A stretch of DNA of 64,000 nucleotides from Coralliovum pocilloporae. Its GTDB lineage: Bacteria > Pseudomonadota > Alphaproteobacteria > Rhizobiales > Cohaesibacteraceae. Location of the stretch: assembly GCF_030845175.1 (NCBI RefSeq), contig NZ_CP132542.1, positions 2,887,501-2,951,500 on the forward strand, read 5' to 3'. A program made the position numbers and the translations under genes. This document shows positions 17,089-26,436 of the stretch, one piece after another. The notes beneath the pieces are model-generated. The model was given only the letters and a program-made list of their open reading frames with translations, was not told the DNA's origin and ran no database searches. Position 1 is the first letter of the stretch, and every line of letters begins with the position of its first letter.

Positions 17089-17577
17089 TTAGTCCGTTGG
17101 CAGCATGACCTTGTCGATCACATGGATCACACCATTGTCGGCGACAATATCCGCTGAAATCACATTGGCTCCGTCAACGGTTACACCATTGGATGATTTA
17201 TCCACTGACAGAAGACGATCTCCATCCGCCTTGATGGTTTTCACATGGATGGTGCCGCCCGGCAGCTGGTTTGACATCAGTTTGCGAGGGAGGACGTGAT
17301 AACTGAGGACAGCAGCCAGCTGAGCCTTGTTTTCTGGCTTCAGAAGGTTTTCGACAGTACCTTCAGGCAAAGCGGCAAAGGCATCGTCGGTCGGCGCAAA
17401 CACGGTCAGGTTTTCTCCATCTGCCAGAGCACCTGCCAGACCAGCAGCCTTGGCAGCAGCAAGGAGTGTTTCAAACTGGCCAGCCCCAGCGGCTGTTTCA
17501 ACAATATTTTTTGCCTGTGCTGCCGTTGCTGTAAGCAATGCTGCGGACAAAGTGGTAGCGATCGCAAAAATGCGCAT
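17089..17577 (-). CDS. Secreted fasciclin (FAS1) domain protein
   Basis: 162 residues from the ATG at 17577, which is preceded by GGGAG. An upstream frame extension to 17718 is excluded by the good ribosome site and the signal peptide that starts here (MRIFAIATTLSAALLTATAAQA). One FAS1 domain follows, with the two conserved blocks TVFAPTDDAFAALPEGTVENLL and AVLSYHVLPRKLMS, ending in NGVIHVIDKVMLP. FAS1 proteins are extracytoplasmic adhesion or stress proteins. An RpoE-type element lies upstream, consistent with membership of the stress island. Confidence 0.88.
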   Translation of the reverse strand: MRIFAIATTLSAALLTATAAQAKNIVETAAGAGQFETLLAAAKAAGLAGALADGENLTVFAPTDDAFAALPEGTVENLLKPENKAQLAAVLSYHVLPRKLMSNQLPGGTIHVKTIKADGDRLLSVDKSSNGVTVDGANVISADIVADNGVIHVIDKVMLPTD

Positions 17578-17618
17578 AACAATCTCCCGGTTTTGCTTGG
17601 AATTCGTATTACGTATGA

Positions 17619-17648
17619 AGAATACGGGGAAATAAAACTTATGGATCA
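17619..17648 (-). promoter_or_regulatory. RpoE-type promoter for fasciclin gene
   Basis: On the reverse strand TGATCC (17648-17643), 18 bases, then TATTCT (17624-17619). It has the same geometry as the rpoE and lipid-operon promoters and lies 42 bases from the start codon. Confidence 0.55.
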
Positions 17649-17760
17649 GATTTTTATTGCCAATTAATAAAATATTTATTTTGTCTATTCTTAAGGGGCT
17701 TGTTGGTTTTTTGGGCATCCAAGTTCATTGCAGATGCGTATAGACATGGTTAAGCCTAAG

Positions 17761-17788
17761 GGCTTGAACCCTAATGTACGTTCAAGCC
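17761..17788. promoter_or_regulatory. Perfect 9-base inverted repeat upstream of photolyase gene
   Basis: GGCTTGAAC at 17761-17769 and GTTCAAGCC at 17780-17788, with a ten-base spacer, 20 bases before the photolyase start codon. It could be an operator or a leader hairpin. No TGATCC-N18 element is seen here. Confidence 0.45.
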
Positions 17789-17807
17789 AAGATAAGAGAC
17801 GCCATCT

Positions 17808-19249
<1,442 letters not shown>

Positions 19250-19253
<4 letters not shown>

Positions 19254-20392
19254 CTGTTGCCGGACAGGCAGTCCCGAATGGACTTGGCCATATTGCGAAT
19301 AAGCGTTCCATAGAGCGCCGGGCCTTCGGTAATTGTCGCACCGAGCGGGTCAAGCGTGCCGGAGCGGGCAGGGGTGCCCTCCACAACAGTCGTCACCAGC
19401 TTCGGCTCGAACTGCGGCTCGGCAAAGACACAGGTCGCACCCAGTTCTTCAATCGTATGACGAACTTCTGAAAGCTGCTCTGCGCCCGGGCTGCGGTCTG
19501 GGTGGAGGGTAATGGCCCCAGCAGACTTGAGGTCAAACCGATCCTCAAAATACTGGTAAGCATCATGGAACACCACAAAACGCTTCTCGTGCACAGGCTC
19601 GAGCTTGCTTGCAACCTCTTTGGTCAGTTCGTCAAGCATGTCAACGGCTTTGGCTGCATTGGCTTTATAGACTTCCGCCTTTGACGGGTTCTGCTCGCTC
19701 AGGGCTTTGGCAATGGCATCGACCATATGCTTGGCATTGACCGGATCCAGCCAGATGTGAGGATCAAGCGAACCCTCCGCATGATTGTGGCCGTCATGGT
19801 CACCGTGTTCTTTGTCGTCATCATGCCCGTGCTCATCCTTTTCGGCATGCTTGTCATGGTCATCATGATCTTTGTGGTCATCATGCCCATGATCGTCATG
19901 CCCGTGATCATCCTTCTTCGCATGCTTCTCATGATCATGATGATCATCATGGTCTTTATGCTCTTCCCCTTTGGCGTGGTCATCGTGATCACCGTCTTCG
20001 TCATGATGGTCATGCCCTTCCCGGAAAGGGCGGGCGGCAACGCCGGTGGCATCCATCATGGCATGCTGGGCAGCCTTACTGGCAATGGTCTCAAGCGGCT
20101 TTTCCAGAAAGGTCTCCAGCTCATGGCCAATCCAGAAAACCAGGTCGGCATCGGCGAGGGATCGGGCCTGGGACGGACGCATGGTATAGGTGTGAGGAGA
20201 GGCATTGCCATCGAGCAGAAGGGTCGGCTGTCCGGTGTCTCCCATGACCTGGGCAACAAGAGAATGGAGCGGCTTGATCGACACCACAACGGACGGATCG
20301 CTGTCAGCGGCCACAGCGCCGGATGGCTGCAAGAGGATGAGGGCAAGGCCGCTGGCCATCATAAGACGATTGATAAGAGATTTACGCATCAT
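19250..20392 (-). CDS. znuA: Zinc ABC transporter periplasmic binding protein with long His-rich loop
   Basis: 380 residues with a signal peptide ending near AVAA. Zinc ligands appear in NASPHTYTMRPSQA, SLDPHIWLDPVNA, and the later FHDAY/ITLHPD segments. Residues about 126-204 form a charged His/Asp/Lys loop with some 25 histidines, longer than the loop in E. coli ZnuA; it is thought to collect or sense zinc in the periplasm. The gene diverges from znuC and shares the 20417-20454 dyad, so Zur control of both sides is expected. Confidence 0.95.
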
Positions 20393-20416
20393 AACTGCAT
20401 CGGGTCCGTAGCTGTG

Positions 20417-20454
20417 ATGTTATAAGGTTACAGGATTGTGTAACCTTGTAACAT
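20417..20454. promoter_or_regulatory. Zur-type operator dyad between znuA and znuC
   Basis: ATGTTATAAGGTTACA at 20417-20432 and TGTAACCTTGTAACAT at 20439-20454 are inverted copies with one mismatch and a six-base spacer. Each half contains GTTA...TTAC-like halves of a Fur/Zur site, so two Zur dimers could bind side by side. The zur gene is 1.9 kb away. Confidence 0.75.
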
Positions 20455-20554
20455 CTGCCATATAGAGACGCAATACGAAACAGGGTGAGGCCTGACAGCA
20501 GGCCCCTGTGCCGGGTCTGATCAAACATGTCTCGGAATGTCAGGACAGAATGTT

Positions 20555-21391
20555 ATGAGTAACGAGCATGGCGCTCTCATTTCCCTCAACCGTGCCGGGC
20601 TTTATCGCAGTGACCGCTGGCTGGTGCGTGGGGTGGACCTGTCTCTGAAGGCTGGTGAAATCGTCACGTTGATTGGGCCGAACGGCTCGGGGAAATCCAC
20701 AACCACAAAGCTGGCGCTGGGTGTTCACAAACCTGATGAGGGGAGCGTGGCACGTCAAGCAGGCCTGACGGTTGGTTATGTACCCCAGAAGCTTGTGATT
20801 GACTGGACTTTGCCGCTGACGGCTGAGCGGTTTATGGGCCTGACAGGCTCTGTTCCGAAGCGGGATCGGGACATGGCTCTTGAACGGACAGGTGTCGCCC
20901 ATCTGGCGCGCGCAGATATGCGCACCTTGTCGGGCGGGGAATTCCAGCGTGTGCTTCTGGCCCGTGCCATTGCCCGCAAGCCTCAGCTTCTGGTTCTGGA
21001 TGAGCCGGTACAGGGTGTGGATTTTTCAGGCGAGATCGCCTTGTACGATCTGATCCGGGATATTCGGGATGAACTTGGGTGCGGCGTGCTGATGGTGTCT
21101 CACGACCTGCATCTGGTTATGGCAGCCACAGACCGGGTCATCTGTCTGAACGGACATATCTGCTGCCAGGGCACGCCAACCGCCGTTGCCGAGACGGCGG
21201 AATATCGGGACCTCTTTGGGGGGCAGGCCGCAGCGACGCTGGCGGTCTATGCCCATCAGCACGATCATGTGCACCTGCCGGATGGCCGGGTTCGTCATGC
21301 AGACGGCTCCATCACCGATCATTGTCATCCTGATGATGGCCATCATCATGACCATGATCATCACCAGGGGTGCGATAGCCATGCTCGATGA
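20555..21391 (+). CDS. znuC: Zinc ABC transporter ATP-binding protein with His-rich tail
   Basis: 278 residues from the ATG at 20555, which has AGGACAG eight bases upstream; the in-frame ATG at 20537 lacks a site. Walker A is GPNGSGKS, signature LSGGEFQRVLLARA, Walker B LLVLDEPVQGVD. The C-terminus beyond about residue 228 is rich in His and Asp (HADGSITDHCHPDDGHHHD), an unusual extension for a cytoplasmic ATPase subunit that may bind incoming zinc. It overlaps znuB by 11 bases. Confidence 0.94.
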   Translation: MSNEHGALISLNRAGLYRSDRWLVRGVDLSLKAGEIVTLIGPNGSGKSTTTKLALGVHKPDEGSVARQAGLTVGYVPQKLVIDWTLPLTAERFMGLTGSVPKRDRDMALERTGVAHLARADMRTLSGGEFQRVLLARAIARKPQLLVLDEPVQGVDFSGEIALYDLIRDIRDELGCGVLMVSHDLHLVMAATDRVICLNGHICCQGTPTAVAETAEYRDLFGGQAAATLAVYAHQHDHVHLPDGRVRHADGSITDHCHPDDGHHHDHDHHQGCDSHAR

Positions 21392-22202
21392 TTTCTTTGT
21401 AAGGGCCTTGATTGCCGGGCTGGGCGTGGCACTGGTGGCCGGACCTCTCGGGTGTTTTGTTGTCTGGCGGCGGATGGCCTATTTCGGCGATACCCTGTCT
21501 CACGCCGCCCTTTTGGGCGTCGCGCTTGCTTTCCTTCTTGAGGTGGATATCACGCTGGCGGTCTTTGCGGTGGCGATCCTGATTTCGCTGGCCCTGCTGG
21601 GGTTGCAGAGGGCGGGAACCCTGTCATCGGACGTTCTGCTCGGGCTGTTGTCTCATTCAGCTCTTGCACTTGGCCTTGTGGCGCTCGCCTTCATGAGCTG
21701 GGTCAGGATTGACCTGCTGGGTCTTCTGTTTGGCGATATTCTAGCGGTCTCCAAAGGGGATCTTGCAATCATCTATGGCGGCGGGGCTGCCATTCTGGCC
21801 TGTCTGGTGTTCATTTGGCGGCCGCTGTTTGCTGCGACTGTCAATGACGAACTGGCCAAGGCTGAAGGCATGCACCCGCAACGCACCACGCTTATCTTTA
21901 TGCTGCTGATGGCCGTGACCATCGCCATCGCCATGAAAGTGGTTGGCGTGCTTCTGATCACGGCAATGCTGATTATCCCGGCTGCCACTGCGCGCCGATT
22001 TGCCAGCGGACCGGAAATCATGGCCTTGCTGTCGGCGCTGATTGGTGTCATGGCTGTGGTGGGTGGCCTGTTCGGTTCTCTCCACTGGGATACACCATCA
22101 GGCCCGAGTATTGTTGTTGCCGCGCTTCTCCTGTTTGTGATCAGCCTGTCCCCGCTGGGGCGTATGATCGAGGCCGGACTGAAGCGTACTCACAAGGTTT
22201 GA
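21381..22202 (+). CDS. znuB: Zinc ABC transporter permease
   Basis: 273 residues from the ATG at 21381, inside the end of znuC. About eight hydrophobic segments of the ABC-3 family are visible, with the family motif VVWRRMAYFGDTLSHAALLGVALAF near the N-terminus. An upstream in-frame extension (from 21186) covers znuC codons and is not real. It forms the membrane channel for Zn uptake with ZnuA and ZnuC. Confidence 0.94.
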   Translation: MLDDFFVRALIAGLGVALVAGPLGCFVVWRRMAYFGDTLSHAALLGVALAFLLEVDITLAVFAVAILISLALLGLQRAGTLSSDVLLGLLSHSALALGLVALAFMSWVRIDLLGLLFGDILAVSKGDLAIIYGGGAAILACLVFIWRPLFAATVNDELAKAEGMHPQRTTLIFMLLMAVTIAIAMKVVGVLLITAMLIIPAATARRFASGPEIMALLSALIGVMAVVGGLFGSLHWDTPSGPSIVVAALLLFVISLSPLGRMIEAGLKRTHKV

Positions 22203-22231
22203 ACCACAGGTCCTGACCCTGGTTGCTTGTA

Positions 22232-22279
22232 AGCATAGTCTTGTCCGAAAACCGCACACACTTTTCGGGAATATGCTCT
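22232..22279 (-). repeat. Third copy of the dispersed intergenic repeat, inverted
   Basis: On the reverse strand it begins AGAGCATATT and continues with AAAAGTG and CGGTTTTCGGACAA, matching the 10111 and 10174 units at most conserved positions. The outer arms AGCATA/TATGCT and inner arms CCGAAAA/TTTTCGG make a nested hairpin between znuB and zur. Confidence 0.7.
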
Positions 22280-22292
22280 AACGGAGTTGAGA

Positions 22293-22712
22293 ATGGCAGA
22301 AAGTGCTGGTGCAGAACGTGCACTGACAAAGAACCAGACACTGGTTCTGAATGCTCTTGAAGCAGCTGATGGACCATTGAGTGCCTATGGTATTCTTGAC
22401 CTGCTGCGCGAGCATGGCTTCAGGGCACCATTGCAGGTCTACAGGGCTTTGGAACGTTTGACGGAGATCGGTCTGGTCCATCGCCTGGAAAGCCTGAATG
22501 CCTTTGTTGCCTGCTGTCACAAGGGCTGTTCGTCCCATGCCGAGGCCATTGTCTTTACCATCTGCGAAGACTGTGGTTCCGTTGCCGAAATCAGCGACAG
22601 CTCCCTTGCGGAGCAGCTTGCCCATGTGGCAGGCAGGGATGGATTCCGCTTGAAGAAATCAACCGTCGAGCTGCGCGGTCTATGCGCGGCTTGCCAGCAG
22701 CCTGCCGCCTAA
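22293..22712 (+). CDS. zur: Zinc uptake regulator, Fur family
   Basis: 139 residues. A winged helix with QVYRALERLTEIGLVHRLESLNAFVACCH precedes a dimer/metal domain with the CxxC pairs CEDCGS and CAACQ for structural zinc. The position downstream of znuCB and the operator-like dyad at 20417-20454 mark it as Zur rather than Fur. With Zn bound it should repress znuA and znuCB. It may be cotranscribed with znuCB through the repeat. Confidence 0.92.
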   Translation: MAESAGAERALTKNQTLVLNALEAADGPLSAYGILDLLREHGFRAPLQVYRALERLTEIGLVHRLESLNAFVACCHKGCSSHAEAIVFTICEDCGSVAEISDSSLAEQLAHVAGRDGFRLKKSTVELRGLCAACQQPAA

Positions 22713-22835
22713 TTGAATTTTCAAATTTCTAGTGAAGCGAAATGTAAGCATTATTATTCAAGAGTCTGAAATATAAATAGAATGTGAGAATAGAAATTCT
22801 CGTTCATTTCAGAGTCAATGACAATAATAGTTGTT

Positions 22836-24002
22836 TCAGACCAATTTCCTGGACAGCTTTTCCAGTACAGAAAGAGCTTTTTCCAGCTCCGAAATGGCAA
22901 TGAACTCATCAGGCTTGTGTGCCTGTTCAATGGAACCGGGGCCACAGACCACGGCACTGAGTCCAAGCCGCTGAAACAGGCCTGCTTCTGTGCCGAAAGA
23001 GACCACATCGGTGTGATTTGCTCCAGTCAGTTCAGAAAGGATCCGGACAGCCTCGTTGTCCGGCACAGGCTCAAGACCATCGATCTCGCTGATTGTCTCC
23101 GTGATGATGTCAGCCCTGTCGGAAACCGCCTGCATTTCTGGTCGAAGATGACCATCCACATAAGCCTCGATCTGCTCTTTGATGAAGTCGCGATCGCTGT
23201 TCTGGATAGGCCTCATTTCCCAGTCCAGCGTGCATTGACCCGGGATCACATTACGGGCAATGCCGCCTGAGATAGTGCCCACCTGAAGACTGGTCCAGGG
23301 CGGGCTGAACCGGGAGACGGATGGGGCCCGGGTCTTGACCTCATCTGCGAGTTCCATCAGCCGGGTAATGTACCGCACCGCATACGCAATGGCATTGACC
23401 CCGGCTTCCGGGTCTGACGCGTGACCGTCTGTGCCGGTGAATGTAGTGGTATATTCGCAGCCACCCTTGTGTCCTTCGATAAGACGCATCTCGGTGGGCT
23501 CGCCGATAATCGCCACAGAGGGCTGGATGCCCGCCTGCTGAAGGGCATCAATAAGCGCCATGCCCCCATAGCAGCCGACTTCCTCATCATAGGTCAGTGC
23601 GATGTGGAGCGGGCGTTTGAGGTCCAGGCTGGCATAATGGGGAACAGTTGCGAGAGCAGCCGCGATGAACCCTTTCATATCGCATGTGCCACGCCCGTAC
23701 AGCCGTCCGTCAGATTCCCGCAGAGTGAAGGGATCGCTACTCCACTCCTGATTTTCCACTGGCACCACGTCAGTGTGACCGGAGAGGACAATACCACCGG
23801 GCCCATCAGGCCCGAGGGTTGCGAAAAGGTTGGCCTTCTTTCCGCTGTCATCTGCCCAGATGTTGAGCTTTGCACCATGTCCGGCAAGGTAGTCGGCAGC
23901 ATAGTCAATCAGTGCCCGGTTGCTGTCGCTTGAGACAGTCGGGAAGGCCACCAGGTCTGTCAGCAACCTGATGGTTTCCTGCAGGCGCTCTGCTGCTGTC
24001 AT
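22836..24002 (-). CDS. ArgE/DapE-family (M20) deacylase
   Basis: 388 residues from the ATG at 24002, overlapping the stop of the upstream M24 gene. Metal-site motifs of M20 hydrolases are present: SGHTDVVPV, YGRGTCDMKGFIAA, and the general-base pair in YDEEVGCYG. The dimerisation domain follows. The family label for this length is acetylornithine deacetylase. Because it is coupled to an ectoine-hydrolase-like gene, it could deacetylate N-acetyl-diaminobutyrate rather than N-acetylornithine. The known DoeB belongs to another fold, so this is an inference. Confidence 0.82.
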   Translation of the reverse strand: MTAAERLQETIRLLTDLVAFPTVSSDSNRALIDYAADYLAGHGAKLNIWADDSGKKANLFATLGPDGPGGIVLSGHTDVVPVENQEWSSDPFTLRESDGRLYGRGTCDMKGFIAAALATVPHYASLDLKRPLHIALTYDEEVGCYGGMALIDALQQAGIQPSVAIIGEPTEMRLIEGHKGGCEYTTTFTGTDGHASDPEAGVNAIAYAVRYITRLMELADEVKTRAPSVSRFSPPWTSLQVGTISGGIARNVIPGQCTLDWEMRPIQNSDRDFIKEQIEAYVDGHLRPEMQAVSDRADIITETISEIDGLEPVPDNEAVRILSELTGANHTDVVSFGTEAGLFQRLGLSAVVCGPGSIEQAHKPDEFIAISELEKALSVLEKLSRKLV

Positions 24003-25192
24003 GATTTCACCACCATGGCACGGGGAACATTGGCCAGGCATTCAGCCGGACCCTCATCGCGGATCAGGAGTGTCTCGGTAATTTCCATACCCCAGTCATC
24101 CATCCAGAGTCCGGGCATGAAATGAAACGTCATGCCGGGGCGCAGCTCTGTTGTGTCAGATGCGCGAATGGAATAGGTGCGCTCTCCCCAGTCCGGTGGA
24201 TAGCTGAGGCCGATGGGATAACCACATCGGGCGTCCCGTTTGATGCCGAACCGTTCCAGAACCGCCTGAAAGGCCCGGGCAACATCGCCGGTCGTATTGC
24301 CTGCGCGGGCTGCCTGAATGCCGGCATCCAGTCCTTCGAGAACAGCCTCTTCAGCCCTGAGCATGTGGTCCGGTGGTGTCCCGAGATAAATCGTTCGGCA
24401 GAGCGGTGCATGATAGCGGCGATAGCAGCCGGACAGCTCGAAAAAGGTTCCAGCACCGGTCTCCAGCACTTTGTCGTCCCAGGTGAGGTGAGGGGCCGCC
24501 GCATCCGACCCGGTGGGCAGAAGCGGAACGATGGCAGGATAATCACCACCAAAGGCTCCCGCTTCATCTTCACTGCCGATGAGAGCCGTCCGGTAGATTT
24601 CCGCCACAAGCTCATTCTTGCGAAGGCCTGGCCGGATGGTTTCAGCCACAGAACGATGCATGTCCTCAACGATGCGGGCCGCGCGGCGCATATAGCTCAG
24701 CTCAGCGTCTGACTTGCAGGCCCGTTGCCAGTTCACAAGTGCCGTGGCGTCAGCAATCGACGGGCCTAGTTCCCGGCTCAGGACCGCATGAGCCCTGGCG
24801 GAGTAATAGTAGTTCTCCATCTCCACGCCCAGGCGGAGTGAAGACCAGCCGCGTTCGCGGATCAGGCCTGCCAGATGTTCCATCGGATGGCAATCCGTCG
24901 CCATCACGTAGTGATCCGGATAGCCGATAATGTTGTCTGCATCCATGTAGCAGGTGCGAAGGCCACCATTGGCATCCTGGCTGCGGCACCACAGAACCGG
25001 CTCACCGTCCGGTCCGATTAGAACGCCCTGGTGTACATAAAACGACCAGCCATCATAGCCGGTCAGCCAGGCCATATTGGATGGGTCTGCCACAAACAGC
25101 ACATCGATTCCCGCCTCTGCCATGGCAGAGCGCGTACGGGACAGGCGGCTTGCATATTCTGTTCGAGCGAACGGCAGGGCGACGTCAGGCAT
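23999..25192 (-). CDS. doeA: M24-family ectoine hydrolase-like protein (DoeA/EutD type)
   Basis: 397 residues. Creatinase/prolidase-like two-domain architecture. The N-terminal segment DPSNMAWLTGYDGWSFYVHQ and the C-terminal FHFMPGLWMDDWGMEITE are ones I associate with ectoine hydrolase. The usual M24 metal ligands are degraded: the first Asp is replaced in TFFELSGCYRRYHAPLCR, and GHGIG reads GYPIGLSYPPDW, as in creatinase-like members that work without the dinuclear metal site. Cleaving the ectoine ring yields N-acetyl-diaminobutyrate. No ectoine transporter or other doe gene is adjacent, so substrate assignment is moderate. Confidence 0.68.
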   Translation of the reverse strand: MPDVALPFARTEYASRLSRTRSAMAEAGIDVLFVADPSNMAWLTGYDGWSFYVHQGVLIGPDGEPVLWCRSQDANGGLRTCYMDADNIIGYPDHYVMATDCHPMEHLAGLIRERGWSSLRLGVEMENYYYSARAHAVLSRELGPSIADATALVNWQRACKSDAELSYMRRAARIVEDMHRSVAETIRPGLRKNELVAEIYRTALIGSEDEAGAFGGDYPAIVPLLPTGSDAAAPHLTWDDKVLETGAGTFFELSGCYRRYHAPLCRTIYLGTPPDHMLRAEEAVLEGLDAGIQAARAGNTTGDVARAFQAVLERFGIKRDARCGYPIGLSYPPDWGERTYSIRASDTTELRPGMTFHFMPGLWMDDWGMEITETLLIRDEGPAECLANVPRAMVVKS

Positions 25193-25630
25193 GGATCACC
25201 TCCGGCAGGAAGAGTTATTCCTTTCGGGAACTCTACATCAATTCAGCCCGTTGAAAAGCAGCTTGTTCGTAGAGTGTATCCTGTGGATATTGCGGAGGAA
25301 AAATACAATCAGAATATGCGTTGAAAGCAGGGCATACATCTGATTCAGGAATCTTTAAAAGCTCTAAGCTACAAAAGGTCCGCGAGAATTTAAGGTCTGT
25401 CTTTGAGTGAATTGATCTAAGAAAGCTTTGTTTTGGGGCACGGTGGTCAGCTTCCGGGTGGACCGCAATTTGTAACAGCTTTCTTGTTGTTTGAGACGTC
25501 GCTGGGTGCTGCTTGAAAGCCGCCTGTGTTTGGCCATGACAAGGCCATGATGTCTTGGGACAATTCCTTGAGGTGGGCGTTGCATAACAAGGCCACGGGG
25601 AGGTCTGCAGACGTGCCTGAACCAGATAAA
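25193..25630. other. 438-base intergenic region, no gene recognised
   Basis: AT-richer than the flanks. It must hold the promoters of the divergent doeA-like and amidotransferase genes. A direct repeat of GGCCATGA occurs at about 25533-25552. Frames are open toward 25526 without a ribosome site. I see no RNA gene or strong hairpin. Confidence 0.4.
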
Positions 25631-26347
25631 ATGCCGGATAGCCGCCCGATACTTATTGTTCTTCACCAGGAGTGGTCCACACCTGGTCGCGTTGGCCAGA
25701 TGCTTGAGGCAAAAGGCCGGAAACTGGACATCCGCAAGCCTGTTATGGGAGATCCATTGCCTGAGACAATGGATGATCATGCTGGCGCCATCATCTTTGG
25801 CGGCCCCATGAGTGCCAATGCCAATGAGGACTTTATCAAGAAGGAAATCGACTGGGTCTCTGTTCCGTTGAGAGACAAAGCCCCGTTTTTCGGAATCTGC
25901 CTCGGCGCGCAGATGCTGGCCAAGCAGCTTGGCGCAGGAGTGACCAAGCATGATACGGATTTTGCTGAGATCGGTTACTACCAGCTTGAGCCGACGGAAG
26001 AGGGCAAGACCCTGATGGCAAATTGGCCGGGCTGGGTCTACCATTGGCATACGGAAGGGTTCGAGCTGCCCAGTGGTGCGGAACTGCTGGCGCGTGGCGG
26101 CAATGAATTTCCCAATCAGGCCTATCGTTATGGACCGTCTGCCATGGCTGTGCAGTTCCATGCGGAACTGACCCTGCGGATGATGTATCGCTGGACCACA
26201 CTTGGCGATCCGTGGCTGGTCCTGCCGGGCGCACGGCCAAGGAAGGAACATTTCGAAGGCCGTATGCTGCATGATGGTCCTGTCCGTGCGTGGCTGGACC
26301 AGTTTCTCGATCGCTGGCTGGAGACCGATCAGCGAGAGGCTGCATAA
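25631..26347 (+). CDS. Class I glutamine amidotransferase-like protein
   Basis: 238 residues from the ATG at 25631; the frame is open from a GTG at 25526, but the extra residues do not fit the fold. The nucleophile elbow FFGICLGAQMLAKQLG contains the catalytic Cys, and the catalytic His-Glu lies in AVQFHAELT. It resembles stand-alone GuaA-N-type proteins, which hydrolyse glutamine or gamma-glutamyl amides such as gamma-glutamyl-putrescine. Its own ammonia acceptor domain is absent. The following gene is a dimethylglycine dehydrogenase-like flavoprotein; a shared amine-catabolic role is possible. Confidence 0.8.
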   Translation: MPDSRPILIVLHQEWSTPGRVGQMLEAKGRKLDIRKPVMGDPLPETMDDHAGAIIFGGPMSANANEDFIKKEIDWVSVPLRDKAPFFGICLGAQMLAKQLGAGVTKHDTDFAEIGYYQLEPTEEGKTLMANWPGWVYHWHTEGFELPSGAELLARGGNEFPNQAYRYGPSAMAVQFHAELTLRMMYRWTTLGDPWLVLPGARPRKEHFEGRMLHDGPVRAWLDQFLDRWLETDQREAA

Positions 26348-26406
26348 GCCTCCGGAATTTTCTGTACATATGTGTATAGACGCATCCCGTATTTTTTGCT
26401 TAGCTT

Positions 26407-26428
26407 CTCCCCGGGTTCACTCGGGGAG
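26407..26428 (+). promoter_or_regulatory. Hairpin that covers the ribosome-binding site of the next gene
   Basis: CTCCCCG at 26407-26413 pairs with CGGGGAG at 26422-26428, loop of eight. The right arm contains most of the GGGGAGGG ribosome site for the ATG at 26437, so folding would reduce translation. Confidence 0.55.
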
Positions 26429-26436
26429 GGTTCAGC

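Noticed and set aside
19727-20425. Hydrophobic 232-codon forward frame
   Set aside because: Its Val/Met/Ile-rich sequence is the complement of the His/Asp repeats of znuA, not a membrane protein.
25193-25630. RNA gene or riboswitch in the longest gap
   Set aside because: No cloverleaf, no strong conserved-looking hairpin and no terminator were found.
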